A stretch of DNA of 64,000 nt from NCBI GenBank assembly GCA_000424365.1, contig AUJT01000003.1, positions 186,001 to 250,000 of the forward strand, given 5' to 3'. Shown in pieces: positions 1 through 9,173 of the stretch; position 1 is the first letter of the stretch; every line of letters begins with the position of its first letter. Source of the DNA: Lachnospiraceae bacterium NK4A144 (GTDB lineage: Bacteria > Bacillota > Clostridia > Lachnospirales > Lachnospiraceae). The notes beneath the pieces were generated by a model that had not been told where the DNA came from, did not search any database, and saw only the letters and a program-made list of their open reading frames with translations. The position numbers and the translations under genes are program-made.

Positions 1-318
1 AAGCTCTACGTTGTATCCCTTTGCCTTGAACTGCTCCTCAAGGTAAGAACCATCACGATTCCATCTCTCAAGAGACTTGGTCGGCATTGCGATACCGATA
101 GTCATATCACCGTTAGCTGCTGTGTCTGCTGCAGGAGCTGCTTCACTTGATGCTGCCTCAGATGCCGGAGCTGCTGCTTCACTTGCAGGAGCTGCTGCCT
201 CAGATGCCGGAGCTGCCTCACTTGCTGCACCACCGTTTGATGCTCCGCCGCCACATCCTGTAATAAGGGATGCTACCATTGCTGCTGAAAGAATTGCACT
301 TACGACCTTTTTCTTCAT
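1..318 (-). CDS. sugar ABC transporter substrate-binding lipoprotein, N-terminal part (ChvE/XylF-like)
   Basis: Only the first 106 codons lie in the window; the gene runs off the left edge. It starts at an ATG behind a GGGAGG-type ribosome site. A basic, hydrophobic signal sequence ends in a lipobox (LITGC), so the mature protein should be lipid-anchored outside the membrane. A low-complexity linker of alternating Ala, Ser, Glu and Pro follows, with ASEAAAP-like units repeated about four times. The fold then opens with the pattern IGIAMPTKSLERWNRDG, typical of ChvE-type multiple-sugar binding proteins that deliver monosaccharides to a MglA/MglC-type ABC importer. It lies downstream of the sugar-sensing operon on the same strand, so it is probably that system's target. 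The sugar is unknown. Confidence 0.85.
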   Translation of the reverse strand, partial: MKKKVVSAILSAAMVASLITGCGGGASNGGAASEAAPASEAAAPASEAAAPASEAASSEAAPAADTAANGDMTIGIAMPTKSLERWNRDGSYLEEQFKAKGYNVEL

Positions 319-457
319 TACTTTTTCCTCCCTATTTGTATAAAGAAAAACCTTTTGTGGATCTGTATCCGTCATATTGACTAATCATTTCCGCCACAAA
401 TAAAGATTACCATGCAGTATAACGAATGAAAACAGGAACTTTTTGCGCAAGAACAAC

Positions 458-494
458 AAAAAGTGCACATCATGACATATGACGTGCACTTTTT
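458..494 (-). terminator. long inverted repeat, likely terminator or attenuator
   Basis: Arms AAAAAGTGCAC (458-468) and GTGCACTTTTT (484-494) pair perfectly. Allowing one mismatch, pairing continues inward to 473/479. Either strand ends in a T-run. It sits between the response-regulator operon and the ChvE-like gene, so it may end the first transcript or attenuate read-through into the second. Confidence 0.6.
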
Positions 495-507
495 ATAGCA
501 TATTTTG

Positions 508-525
508 ACAAGTGCTAGCACTTGT
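508..525. promoter_or_regulatory. 18-bp perfect palindrome, LacI-family-type operator
   Basis: ACAAGTGCTAGCACTTGT is self-complementary over 18 bp. Length, symmetry and the GTGC/GCAC core resemble LacI/GalR operators. It lies in the spacer before the ChvE-like transporter gene. The LacI regulator encoded at 5582-6604 is the obvious candidate ligand, but that is inference. Confidence 0.55.
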
Positions 526-583
526 TTGTTATTTTAGAGGAATTTCTGTCAATTTTTTGTACTTATGTAACCCGTTTACCTCA

Positions 584-1639
584 TTATTTCGAGTCCACAT
601 GGAAATAAACGTCTTCTCTCATATGAAACCCACTGTCTATTATTATCGAATCCAGATTATGCTTGTTTACACTGTACGGCTCCAGCCTGACATAAGGGAT
701 ATCAAACGAACCATCATTTACTGACAGCACATTTTCTATTTCTTCTCCCTTTGCCATTTTAACAGCACAGTCTGCAGCTCGACCTGCCAGTTCCTCTATG
801 GGTTTATACACCGTCATAGCCTGTGTACCCTCTGCTATCCTCTGGCATCCGTCCAGATCCGCATCCTGTCCGGTGACGATCACCTTACCCGCAAGCCGCT
901 TCTCCGCCAGATACTGTATAGCACCGCCTGCCAGCGCATCATTACCGCACATGATCGCCTGGACTCCACGCGTATCTTCCTCATGAGCATTGAGATAATC
1001 ATAGGCTTCTTCGCTTTTCCAGAACGGAGCGGAGAAATCATCCACGACAGATATCTGATGCCCGCGTATTTCTTCATCAAAGCCTTCGTTTACAAGTGAA
1101 ACATTGTGATCTTTCTCAGGCCCTGTGATCTTCAGGATCCTGCCCCCCAGAGGAAGATTTCCTATGATTGCATCAGCCATCAGCTTGCCCACTGTCACGT
1201 TATCAAAGGAAATGTACAGATCCGTATCTGAATCCGTTACGAGTCTGTCATAGGAGATGACAGGAATATTGTGATCATGCGCTTTTTTCACCTCATCTGA
1301 AAGAGCTGAGGAATCAACAGCGACGATCATTATCACATCCACCTTCTTTTTTATGAAATAATTGATCTGCTGTTTCTGCTCCTCAACGTCTCCGTTAGCA
1401 CTCTGGACATTTACATCAGCACCAAGTTCCCGGGCTCTTGATACAAAAACATCCCTGTCACGAAGCCATCTCTCATTTATAAACGAATCAAAAGTAACGC
1501 CTATCTGTACCCTCTCCGCGCTTTTATTTTGTTCCTTCTGGTCATTCCCACTTGCCTGAGTTTTTGCGCACCCGCTAAGACTCAGTATGGATATTAGCAG
1601 CACTATACAAAAAAATGCTGTCCCCCCCACTCTTCTCAT
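584..1639 (-). CDS. periplasmic-type sugar-binding lipoprotein (Peripla_BP_4)
   Basis: 351 residues. A signal peptide ending in a lipobox (LSGC, about residue 24) is followed by a two-lobed sugar-binding fold. It starts VQIGVTFDSFINERWLRDRD and contains the family-typical segments KKKVDVIMIVAVDS and VTGQDADLDG, the latter close to the XylF/ChvE signature. Its start codon overlaps the stop of the upstream response regulator by 4 bp, implying translational coupling. It is the last gene of the five-gene LacI, binding protein, kinase, regulator, binding protein operon. It may present the sugar to the sensor or to the ABC importer; no permease genes follow inside the window. Confidence 0.85.
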   Translation of the reverse strand: MRRVGGTAFFCIVLLISILSLSGCAKTQASGNDQKEQNKSAERVQIGVTFDSFINERWLRDRDVFVSRARELGADVNVQSANGDVEEQKQQINYFIKKKVDVIMIVAVDSSALSDEVKKAHDHNIPVISYDRLVTDSDTDLYISFDNVTVGKLMADAIIGNLPLGGRILKITGPEKDHNVSLVNEGFDEEIRGHQISVVDDFSAPFWKSEEAYDYLNAHEEDTRGVQAIMCGNDALAGGAIQYLAEKRLAGKVIVTGQDADLDGCQRIAEGTQAMTVYKPIEELAGRAADCAVKMAKGEEIENVLSVNDGSFDIPYVRLEPYSVNKHNLDSIIIDSGFHMREDVYFHVDSK

Positions 1640-3234
1640 TTCTGATTTACCTCCCTGTACTCGGTAGGTGTCATCCCCGTCGTCTTCTTAAAGATCCTTG
1701 AGAAATAATTCGGATCCGTATACCCTACCGAAACGCAGATTTCCTTCATAGGCCTTGATGTATTATTCATGAGTTCCTTCGCCTTATTTATGCGTATACC
1801 CGTAAGGTACTCCATGAAGTTTTCGCCTGTCTCTTCCTTGAAAAGTCTGGAGAGATAATATGCACTGACATTTTCTTCTCTGGATATCAGATCCAGAGAT
1901 ATCTCACCCTGATACTCCAGAGCTATCCTGTTCCTGACTCTTGATATCAGATCGTCAGATGTCTCATCCTTCTTAGTCGCCACATCCCTCGCAGCCTGTA
2001 TCATATGCACCGTAAACCAGTGCCTCAGATCCGAAAAATCCTGAAAAGCCATTATCGCCGGCAGATAGTCGGTCCTGCTGGTGAAGTGATATGTCTGACC
2101 TCCGGACTCATAAGCCTTTTTTTCTGCGAGCAGCACAAACTCCAATACCTTCAGTCTCACATCCATGATCTGGTCAGGGTAATTATCTTCCATCCAGTTA
2201 AAGAACTGCTCCGATTTCTCGGCAACAAGTTCCATATTTCCCTTTCCGACTCCATCAAAAAGTTCATTTTCGATATCGATCGGGTAATCTGAATCATAGG
2301 AACAGCCAACCGGCAGATCTTCCGCATGAGCCACTCTTGATGGCGCTACACTCAGAGCCTCCAGCGCTTCTCTGTAGGAATCAGCCATTTTTTCTATTGG
2401 CTTTATCCTGCCGATGCCCACACGGACTTCCGCCTCAAACCGCCCCTGCAGCCTGTCTACCATTGCGCGGCACTTTTCGATCCTGTCTGTACGGAAATTG
2501 TAGTCAGATCTGTCATTATCTGCAGGCACAAAAAGCATTATCTTATTTCCCATCATGCTTCCCGTGACGCAGTCCTGAAATTCCCGTATAGTCTCCCGTA
2601 TATTCATGTACTGCTTTTGCAGGCGGATTCCTGTCCCTACCGCATTAGTGAGCTTTTTCCCTTCTTCCTCAGAGCCAAACTCCACAACTTCCATAAAGCC
2701 GTATCCGGATTTTATATCCAGCAGATTTTTGTAGTTTTCTGTTTCCTCTGCAAAATTATCCTGAAAAAGAATGGAATAGATAAATCCGTTTTCGATAAGC
2801 GGCTGGACAGTTTCCATCTTTTCGCGGATCTCAAGGCTTCTGCTCCTGATCTTTTTCTCCTGATCAAGCTCACCCATCGCTCTCGCCAGTACATCAAGGA
2901 TAGTTCGTCTGTCAAATGGCTTATTTATATAGTCCAGTGCTCCCAGATTGAGCGCATCCCTCGCATAGTCAAACTTATCGTATGCACTGACCACGATAAA
3001 TACCACCTGCGGATTTGTCTGCCTTATCTCTCTCATGGCATCTATCCCGTTGATACCGGGCATCTGTATGTCCATAAAAATGATGTCCGGACGAAATACC
3101 TCCACCATCTCGATCACGGATCTGCCGGTCTTTGCTGACTCGATCTCACACTGGTCACCGTAATTTTTCTGTATGATCATCTTTAAGGAATCGATAACGA
3201 TTCCCTCATCATCTGCAAGCAGGATCTTATACAT
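1636..3234 (-). CDS. YesN-like response regulator with AraC-type DNA-binding domain
   Basis: An N-terminal receiver domain starts MYKILLADDEG, with the acidic pair DD, the phospho-acceptor Asp in FMDIQMPG and the conserved Lys in INKPF. A long linker follows, then a C-terminal AraC/XylS double helix-turn-helix over roughly the last 100 residues (YYLSRLFKEETGENFMEYL and NYFSRIFKKTTGMTPTEYR). An upstream in-frame ATG at 3249 exists, but the GAGGAG site lies 7 bases before the ATG at 3234, so that start is used. The reading frame overlaps the kinase gene by 8 bp. It should activate sugar-uptake genes when phosphorylated by the adjacent YesM-type kinase. Confidence 0.93.
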   Translation of the reverse strand: MYKILLADDEGIVIDSLKMIIQKNYGDQCEIESAKTGRSVIEMVEVFRPDIIFMDIQMPGINGIDAMREIRQTNPQVVFIVVSAYDKFDYARDALNLGALDYINKPFDRRTILDVLARAMGELDQEKKIRSRSLEIREKMETVQPLIENGFIYSILFQDNFAEETENYKNLLDIKSGYGFMEVVEFGSEEEGKKLTNAVGTGIRLQKQYMNIRETIREFQDCVTGSMMGNKIMLFVPADNDRSDYNFRTDRIEKCRAMVDRLQGRFEAEVRVGIGRIKPIEKMADSYREALEALSVAPSRVAHAEDLPVGCSYDSDYPIDIENELFDGVGKGNMELVAEKSEQFFNWMEDNYPDQIMDVRLKVLEFVLLAEKKAYESGGQTYHFTSRTDYLPAIMAFQDFSDLRHWFTVHMIQAARDVATKKDETSDDLISRVRNRIALEYQGEISLDLISREENVSAYYLSRLFKEETGENFMEYLTGIRINKAKELMNNTSRPMKEICVSVGYTDPNYFSRIFKKTTGMTPTEYREVNQK

Positions 3235-4564
3235 GCAGTATCTCCTCATTCTTCACGATCTTTCGGGGCAGATCTATGATTATCTCAGTACCTCTGTCTT
3301 TACCTTCGCTCTTTATGTCAAAAATTCCCTTTTCGCCGTAATAAAGTTCCAATCTGGAAATAACATTACGGACTCCTACCCCGTTAGAATTTTTTTCCTG
3401 ATCCTTCATGACATATCCGCCTTCAAGGATACCCTTTATCTGTTCTTCCGTCATTCCTATGCCATTATCCGATACAGAAATGCGTACGCCGGTTTCCGTT
3501 CCTGTGACAGTGAGCCTTATATGTCCTTCGCGCTCAATCCCTCTGATACCGTGATTAACTGAATTTTCCACGATAGGCTGCAGTATCATTCCCGGCATCT
3601 CGATATCGAGTGCATTTTCATCTATTTCTTTATTGAAATTGATCTCGCCAGCAAACCGTACATTAAGGATATAAATATAATTATCTACCAGCGCGATCTC
3701 ATCTCTGAGCCTGCTGGCCTCCGCGCCCTTTCTGATGCGGTAGCGGAAAAAAGCAGCCACATTCTGCAGGTATTCCTCTGTACGCTCCGCATCCTCCATC
3801 ATTGCGAGCTGCGCCCCGGCATTAAGCGTATTAAAAAGAAAGTGGGGATTTATCTGCGCCTGCAGGTATTTTAATTCCGCGTCTTTAAGATGGGTCTCCA
3901 TCACAAGTTCCCGCTCCTGCACGGGGTCAAGGATATTTTTACTTATAAGCGTGAGCAAAAATACGTCGATCATAGAGATAACTACCAGCATGATCATGGA
4001 GATCATCTCTAACGTTCTGAAAGACTTTACAAGTCCACTGTAACTCTGCGTATTGTGCCGAAAAAGCTCATTATTCAGACTATACAGATATGTATTTATA
4101 TATCCGTATAGGGACAAAGCCTGCTGATATGAAATCTTGTATTTCTCAACGATATTTCCTCGTCTGGCGTTTACCGCTGTGTCCGCAGCTTTTATGTAAT
4201 TTTTTGAAAGATTCCTGATGTTCTCCGTGATTATGACTGAATTTCCGGGCATATCCGAGTCTTCCAGTTCCAGAAGAAGATTCTGAAATTCCGTTTCCTG
4301 CCTGTAATACTCTTCCATGGTATCCGTAGAACGTGTATCGAGATAACCTCTAAGAGAATTTTGCAGTTCATCCAGAGAATCCGACAATGAATTAACTGTT
4401 ACATTCGAGTCATATATCCTATTAATCCTGATTATCACAGAATCGATATTTATGAAAAGATACAGATTGACAACAAAGATTATCAAACCTGTAAGTATGA
4501 AAACCATTGTAAATTTACTCTGCACAGAAAGCCTGTCCCAGAGCCGGGATTTTTCATTTGCCAT
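3227..4564 (-). CDS. YesM/LytS-type sensor histidine kinase
   Basis: An N-terminal membrane segment (about residues 18-40) and a second one near residue 190 bracket an extracellular coiled region. A His_kinase domain then carries the H-box QINPHFLFNTLN, an N-box around IVENSVNHGI and a G-box DNGIGM. The ATG at 4564 follows a GGAGGCGGGAG ribosome site, whereas the in-frame ATG at 4600 has none as good. It overlaps the upstream binding-protein gene by 11 bp. This arrangement parallels the XylFII-LytS sensor described in Clostridium, where an anchored binding protein passes sugar occupancy to the kinase. The sugar here is not known. Confidence 0.93.
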   Translation of the reverse strand: MANEKSRLWDRLSVQSKFTMVFILTGLIIFVVNLYLFINIDSVIIRINRIYDSNVTVNSLSDSLDELQNSLRGYLDTRSTDTMEEYYRQETEFQNLLLELEDSDMPGNSVIITENIRNLSKNYIKAADTAVNARRGNIVEKYKISYQQALSLYGYINTYLYSLNNELFRHNTQSYSGLVKSFRTLEMISMIMLVVISMIDVFLLTLISKNILDPVQERELVMETHLKDAELKYLQAQINPHFLFNTLNAGAQLAMMEDAERTEEYLQNVAAFFRYRIRKGAEASRLRDEIALVDNYIYILNVRFAGEINFNKEIDENALDIEMPGMILQPIVENSVNHGIRGIEREGHIRLTVTGTETGVRISVSDNGIGMTEEQIKGILEGGYVMKDQEKNSNGVGVRNVISRLELYYGEKGIFDIKSEGKDRGTEIIIDLPRKIVKNEEILHV

Positions 4565-5585
4565 CTCCCGCCTCCGTTTCTCTCTCTGCCAGATATTCAT
4601 CTATGTTGTCAGCATTTATAAAGGTCACATCTGCCGGCAGATAAGCATTTGCAAATCCGTCTTCCAGATATTCATCAAGCATATTTACAGAAAATTTCCC
4701 CATCTGATCTGTATCAACCGCAACTGTGGACACCAGTATCCCTCTCTTCACAGCTGACAGTATGGAATCATCTGCAAAAAAGCCAAAGATCTTTGTTTTT
4801 CCGACTTTATTGTAATCAATGAGCGCCTGATATGCGCATGTTGTGTCCAGTTCTGTAAGACATACCAAAAGATCCGGTCTCGCACCGTCATCCATAAGAA
4901 GTCCGCCTATTGATTCTTCCGCCTGAAAAGGAACCGAATCATTTACAAGCATGGTCTCCATTGTGAAATATCCTGATTTTCCTGATTTTTCAAGAGTATC
5001 CTGAATGCCGCTGTACAAAATATTCTGTGTGGAATTTATCGCATTGGATTCCATAAGGACCATTACACGCTGTTTTTCATCCGTTGCATACTTAAGGATT
5101 TCTTTCGCATAGGCCGCACCGAGATCGTAGTATCCAAGTCCCACGTAGGATTGTCTCATACTCGCCGTATTATCCGAGCCGACAGTTACGACAGGTATCC
5201 CCGCGCTGACAGCCCTGTCAATGAGATTAGTCATATCACTTGACTCGTTTGCTTCCAGTATTATCCCGTCAACCTGAGCTTCTATCGCGATCTTAAGGAG
5301 CTCTGCACGACTATAGGATACATTCAGGTTCTTTCCCATAAATTCCACATAGTCGTTATTCTGCATTCCTTCTTTCTCTGCTGCATTGTAAACAGCCTGA
5401 TAAAAGCTATCCGACGGATCATTGCAGATAAACGCATAGTGATGTGTGTATTCCCTTGTGTTTTCGGTAATGCTCAAAACTTCTGCTGCCTGATATTTAA
5501 AATAAATAAGTCCGCAAACGGTGATTATTGAAAATAATACGATCAACCCTCCAAGTATCAGGGTTGTTCTTTTATGCGATTTCAT
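4554..5585 (-). CDS. membrane-anchored sugar-binding sensor protein (XylFII-like)
   Basis: 343 residues. One N-terminal transmembrane segment (about residues 9-29) has no lipobox cysteine, so the protein stays tethered as a signal anchor. The rest is a Peripla_BP_4 fold (YAFICNDPSDSFYQAVYNAA, AQVDGIILEANES, GIPVVTVGSDN). It overlaps the downstream kinase by 11 bp and the upstream lacI by 4 bp. The position next to a YesM/LytS kinase and the tethering suggest a sugar co-sensor rather than a transport component. That role is inferred from analogous clostridial xylose-sensing loci. Confidence 0.85.
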   Translation of the reverse strand: MKSHKRTTLILGGLIVLFSIITVCGLIYFKYQAAEVLSITENTREYTHHYAFICNDPSDSFYQAVYNAAEKEGMQNNDYVEFMGKNLNVSYSRAELLKIAIEAQVDGIILEANESSDMTNLIDRAVSAGIPVVTVGSDNTASMRQSYVGLGYYDLGAAYAKEILKYATDEKQRVMVLMESNAINSTQNILYSGIQDTLEKSGKSGYFTMETMLVNDSVPFQAEESIGGLLMDDGARPDLLVCLTELDTTCAYQALIDYNKVGKTKIFGFFADDSILSAVKRGILVSTVAVDTDQMGKFSVNMLDEYLEDGFANAYLPADVTFINADNIDEYLAERETEAGDGK

Positions 5586-6604
5586 TCTATATTCTCCCGG
5601 ATCCGGATTTCATTTTTCATAATATACCTTTCTTTTTCCGGTACTATACCGTTTATCAGATATTGAAGAGCGAGCTCCACTGCCCTTTTTCCCTGTGTAA
5701 AAGGCTGCTGACAGATCGTTGCACGAATACGGTCTTCTTTAACAAGTTTCTCAACCGAAGGAGTTCTGTCGCAGCTCACCACACATATATCATTTCTGCC
5801 GCTTTCACTGATAGCCTTACAGACGCCAATCTGTCCCGCTGCAGATATGTATACGGCTGTGATCTCCGGATGCTCCCGAAGCACTCTGTCCATTTCCTTT
5901 TGTGCCGTTTCATCATTGTCTTCGGTATAAAAAAGCTCTGCTATTCTTTCTTCCGGGAAGTGTTCCGCAAGCTCATCCCTGAATCCTTCTATACGTTTCA
6001 AATGTCCCAGAATAGACTCTGATCCGCCGGCTATGGCTATCGTTCCCTTACCTCCTGTGATAAGGCCCAATACACCTGCAGCCGTCGCACCGCTTCGCAC
6101 ATAATCAGAACCCACATAGCATAGCCTTTTTGTACCCTCTATATCTGTATTGATGGTGATCACCGCGATCCCTCTTTCATAGAGTTCATCTATAGCTGCG
6201 GCGATCCTCGCATCATTTATGACGTTCAATATCAATAGATTACATTCCTGACTCAGTTCCTCGATGATATCCAGCTGTTGGATAACGCTGTACCCTCTCA
6301 TAGTCCTGACAACAATACTTACGCCGTAATCGGATGCTTCTTTTTCCATCCCGGCTAGTCCATGGAGTACCTCATCAAAAAATTCTATGCCTTCTGAGCA
6401 AAGGACAACACCTATACGATATTTTTTCTTTTTCGCAGCAAGTGCTCTTCCTGCCCTGTTAGGAGAATAGCCAAGTTCTGCTGCGACTTTGCGGATCCTT
6501 TCTTCTGTTTCAGGATTTACATTCCCTCTGTCATTCAAAACCCTGTCTACTGTACCTCTGGAAACGCCTGTCATCTCCGCTATCTGTTTGATGGTTACTG
6601 CCAT
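5582..6604 (-). CDS. LacI/GalR-family transcriptional regulator
   Basis: 340 residues. The N-terminal helix-turn-helix and hinge helix are textbook (VTIKQIAEMTGVSRGTVDRV, then NRAGRALAAKKK), followed by a periplasmic-binding-like effector domain. It heads a minus-strand operon with two sugar-binding proteins and a two-component system. LacI proteins usually repress catabolic genes until a sugar is bound. Candidate operators in this window are the palindromes near 508, 9130-9163 and 23548, but the pairing of regulator and site is unproven. Confidence 0.93.
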   Translation of the reverse strand: MAVTIKQIAEMTGVSRGTVDRVLNDRGNVNPETEERIRKVAAELGYSPNRAGRALAAKKKKYRIGVVLCSEGIEFFDEVLHGLAGMEKEASDYGVSIVVRTMRGYSVIQQLDIIEELSQECNLLILNVINDARIAAAIDELYERGIAVITINTDIEGTKRLCYVGSDYVRSGATAAGVLGLITGGKGTIAIAGGSESILGHLKRIEGFRDELAEHFPEERIAELFYTEDNDETAQKEMDRVLREHPEITAVYISAAGQIGVCKAISESGRNDICVVSCDRTPSVEKLVKEDRIRATICQQPFTQGKRAVELALQYLINGIVPEKERYIMKNEIRIRENIE

Positions 6605-6664
6605 GATATCTTCTTCCCTTTCCCCCTTAAGTTTAAGCGATATAACATATCTTGTGCAAGTTTC

Positions 6665-6750
6665 CGGTTGCTGTAACTCGCTTGCAGCTCGTTCCAGTAA
6701 CGATTTCGCGCATTTATGAGAATTCGCCTACGGCGAAAAATGCGCTCACC
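6665..6750 (+). repeat. dispersed intergenic repeat family A, diverged copy A3
   Basis: Shares the flank ACTCGCT-NN-CAGCTCG...GTAACG with copies at 9308 and 31487. A nested hairpin follows: GCGCATTT (6708-6715) pairs with AAATGCGC (6738-6745), and TTCGCC pairs with GGCGAA around a TAC loop. The stem bases differ from copies A1 and A2 but pairing is kept. The rest of the 271-base spacer before lacI shows nothing else clear. Confidence 0.7.
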
Positions 6751-6875
6751 CCCACATCACTTTCTTACGCAGTCAGCAGCGTGGTGCTTCCTGCTACCTG
6801 TGAACTGTAAAAGTGTCAGAAAAAAACAGGCGGAGCACTGTGTTTCATGTGTCCGCCTGCGTTAGTTTCATTTAT

Positions 6876-8360
6876 TTATGCGAAAGGATTCTCGCTCGGA
6901 TAACGATCTCCTGCCGGACGGTTAAATCCAATGTCCTCAAGCGGAACTCCGAGATACTTGAATACCTCGTATGTTGCCTTTCCATAGTGGCCAAACATAA
7001 CTGCTCCGTGATGAGGGAAGTTCTTCTCGATCAGGAAGTGACGATAGAAACGTCCCATCTCCGGAATAGCAAATACACCGATAGAACCAAAGGACTTAGT
7101 AGCAACCGGAAGAACTTCACCCTCTGCAACATATGCACGGATCTGTGCATCTGCTGTAGACTGCAGTCTGTAGAATGTGATCTTACCCGGCTTGATATCG
7201 CCCTCGATAGTACCTTCGCACCAATCCTGCGGATGAGTACGAGCCATGATCCTCTGGTATGAAAGATGAGGATTGCAGAGCTGCTTTGAGCAGGTATTTC
7301 CGCAGTGGAAGCCCATGAATGTATCTGTATGCTTCCAGTCATAGTCAAACTTGCCCTTGATGGACTGATCATACATGTCATCCGGTACGCTGTTGTTGAT
7401 GTCGAGAAGTGTTACTTCCTGTCCGCTGATGCAGGATCCGATGTACTCGGAGAGTGTTCCGTAGATATCTACCTCACAGGATACCGGTATGCCGCGTCCT
7501 GCAAGTCTGGAGTTTACATAGCAGGGAACGAAGTTAAACATATCCTGGAATGCAGGCCAGCACTTTGTTGTAAGTGCTACATACTTCTTGCATCCCTTGT
7601 GCTCCTCAACCCAGTCAAGGAGAGTCAGCTCATACTGAGCGAGCTTCGGAAGCATCTTGTTCTCACCGCCAAGTTCCTTTGCCATATCAGCAACTACGTC
7701 AGCGATCCTCTTGTCATCTGCATGCTTCTGATAAGCTTCGAAAAGGTCAAGCTCGGATTCTTCCTCGATCTCGATATCAAGGTTGTAAAGCTGCTTGATC
7801 GGTGCATTACATGCAAGGAAGTTGCTCGGACGAGGACCAAAGGAAATGATCTTAAGGTTATCAAGACCGATCTTTACTCTTGCGATAGGAAGGAAGTCAT
7901 GGATCATGTCAGCGCACTCTGCAGCTGTTCCTACCGGATACTCAGGGATATATGCCTTGATGTTACGAAGTGCCAGATTGTAAGAAGCATTGAGCATTCC
8001 ACAGTAAGCATCTCCACGGCCATCCATGAGGTCTGCCTGAGACTCCTCTGCAGCTGCGCAGAACATCTTCGGTCCGTCGAAGTACTTTGCAAGCATTGTC
8101 TCTGCGATCTCGGGTCCAAAGTTTCCAAGATATACAACAAGTGAATTACATCCTGCCTTCTTGATATCCTCAAGAGCTTCTACCATATGAAGTTCGCTCT
8201 CAACGATACAGATAGGACACTCATAAATGTCTTCTGCATCATACTTTTTTGTATAAGCCTCTACAAGAGCCTTACGACGGTTAACTGCAAGACTTTCCGG
8301 GAAGCAGTCACGTGATACTGCTACGATACCGACTTTTGCCTTTGGTACATTTGTAAACAT
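6876..8360 (-). CDS. L-fucose/L-arabinose isomerase family protein
   Basis: 494 residues, about the length of bacterial AraA and shorter than classical FucI (about 590). It opens KVGIVAVSRDCFPES and carries the fold's C-terminal metal and substrate region (GFHCGNTCSKQLCNPHL, then FPHHGAVMFGHYGKA with conserved histidines). The expected reaction is aldose-ketose isomerisation in the cytoplasm. It lies 71 bp downstream of the DUF4867 gene and is probably co-transcribed from the promoter at 9174-9202. The shared operator upstream of xylulokinase suggests that isomerase and kinase form one pathway. The exact sugar (fucose, arabinose or another) cannot be told from sequence alone. Confidence 0.82.
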   Translation of the reverse strand: MFTNVPKAKVGIVAVSRDCFPESLAVNRRKALVEAYTKKYDAEDIYECPICIVESELHMVEALEDIKKAGCNSLVVYLGNFGPEIAETMLAKYFDGPKMFCAAAEESQADLMDGRGDAYCGMLNASYNLALRNIKAYIPEYPVGTAAECADMIHDFLPIARVKIGLDNLKIISFGPRPSNFLACNAPIKQLYNLDIEIEEESELDLFEAYQKHADDKRIADVVADMAKELGGENKMLPKLAQYELTLLDWVEEHKGCKKYVALTTKCWPAFQDMFNFVPCYVNSRLAGRGIPVSCEVDIYGTLSEYIGSCISGQEVTLLDINNSVPDDMYDQSIKGKFDYDWKHTDTFMGFHCGNTCSKQLCNPHLSYQRIMARTHPQDWCEGTIEGDIKPGKITFYRLQSTADAQIRAYVAEGEVLPVATKSFGSIGVFAIPEMGRFYRHFLIEKNFPHHGAVMFGHYGKATYEVFKYLGVPLEDIGFNRPAGDRYPSENPFA

Positions 8361-8431
8361 TCTTTTCTCCTATTCCGCGTTTCCGCATTAAACTGATTAA
8401 GCCAATATTGCTGTCAGATTGTTGTCTTTTT

Positions 8432-9058
8432 TCAGACTTCAAGGTTTTCTCCCTTGAGTCCTATAAATACATCGCCCTGATTTCCGTCCTTATGTGCAAT
8501 GAGCCATTTATTACGTGCAGTTATGAGTTTGTCTTCTCCTCCTGCCGTATGCTTTTTCTCAAGCGGATAATTTGTGTACTTCGGAAGTACGATAACTGTT
8601 CTGAATCCTCTGCCGTTTACTCCGCAGGGTGCATAATGAAGTGTTGTAGCAAAAAGCTCAACTCCCATACCTGCCGGAAGTAAAAATGCTTCCATCTTTG
8701 ATGTCTCATAAGTAAAGTCTTCCGGATCTACGTCAGCCCTCAAACCTACGAGCAGTATCATGTCTCTGGATGCGATATTGATCTCACTGTCTCTGTGATA
8801 TTCAACTGCATTGAGTTTCTGATTGTGTCCGTTGCAATATCCGATCTCTATCGGCATCTCACCATAATAGATCTCACTGAGACTCTTATATACCGGCAGT
8901 GCTTCCAGCTCCGGTACTGACGGTTCATATACCGTTCCCTCCGGCTCCGGTGTATTATCCATCGCCTTTACCAGCTCTTTCATCTCAGCTTCCGGAATAT
9001 CTGTGACGATCCTTCCATATTTCAGGAAAGCTGCGTCTGTCACTTTTTTTATTTCCAT
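8432..9058 (-). CDS. DUF4867 family protein
   Basis: About 208 residues, starting MEIKKVTDAAF at an ATG preceded by GGAGG; the longer frame from 9142 has no matching ribosome site. The sequence fits the DUF4867 family known from Firmicutes, including the segments EIGYCNGHNQKLNAVEYH and LLPAGMGVELFATTLHYAPC. The His, Glu and Cys residues there suggest a cupin-like sugar or metal site, which I infer only from pattern. It is the first gene of a transcript with the isomerase, so a role in sugar handling (mutarotation or isomerisation aid) is plausible but unproven. Confidence 0.75.
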   Translation of the reverse strand: MEIKKVTDAAFLKYGRIVTDIPEAEMKELVKAMDNTPEPEGTVYEPSVPELEALPVYKSLSEIYYGEMPIEIGYCNGHNQKLNAVEYHRDSEINIASRDMILLVGLRADVDPEDFTYETSKMEAFLLPAGMGVELFATTLHYAPCGVNGRGFRTVIVLPKYTNYPLEKKHTAGGEDKLITARNKWLIAHKDGNQGDVFIGLKGENLEV

Positions 9059-9129
9059 AGCCGCCTCCATTACAACACATATGAAACCGGCCCAAAAACC
9101 GTTCCCATATTTTCCCTTACCTTCTGCAA

Positions 9130-9163
9130 TGTGCTCGCACACTATTTTCTGTGCTCGTGCACA
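9130..9163. promoter_or_regulatory. two tandem LacI-type operators at the DUF4867/isomerase promoter
   Basis: TGTGCTCGTGCACA (9150-9163) differs at one position from the perfect palindrome before xylB (23548-23561). TGTGCTCGCACA (9130-9141) is a second, shorter palindrome. The first lies just downstream of the -10 element, where a bound repressor would block initiation. Confidence 0.65.
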
Positions 9164-9173
9164 TCATAGTGAA

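Noticed and set aside
77-343. 88-codon Ala-rich plus-strand frame at the left edge
   Set aside because: Shadow of the low-complexity linker of the binding protein on the minus strand.
7305-8144. 279-codon plus-strand frame inside the isomerase gene
   Set aside because: Mirror frame of a real gene; composition does not fit a real protein.
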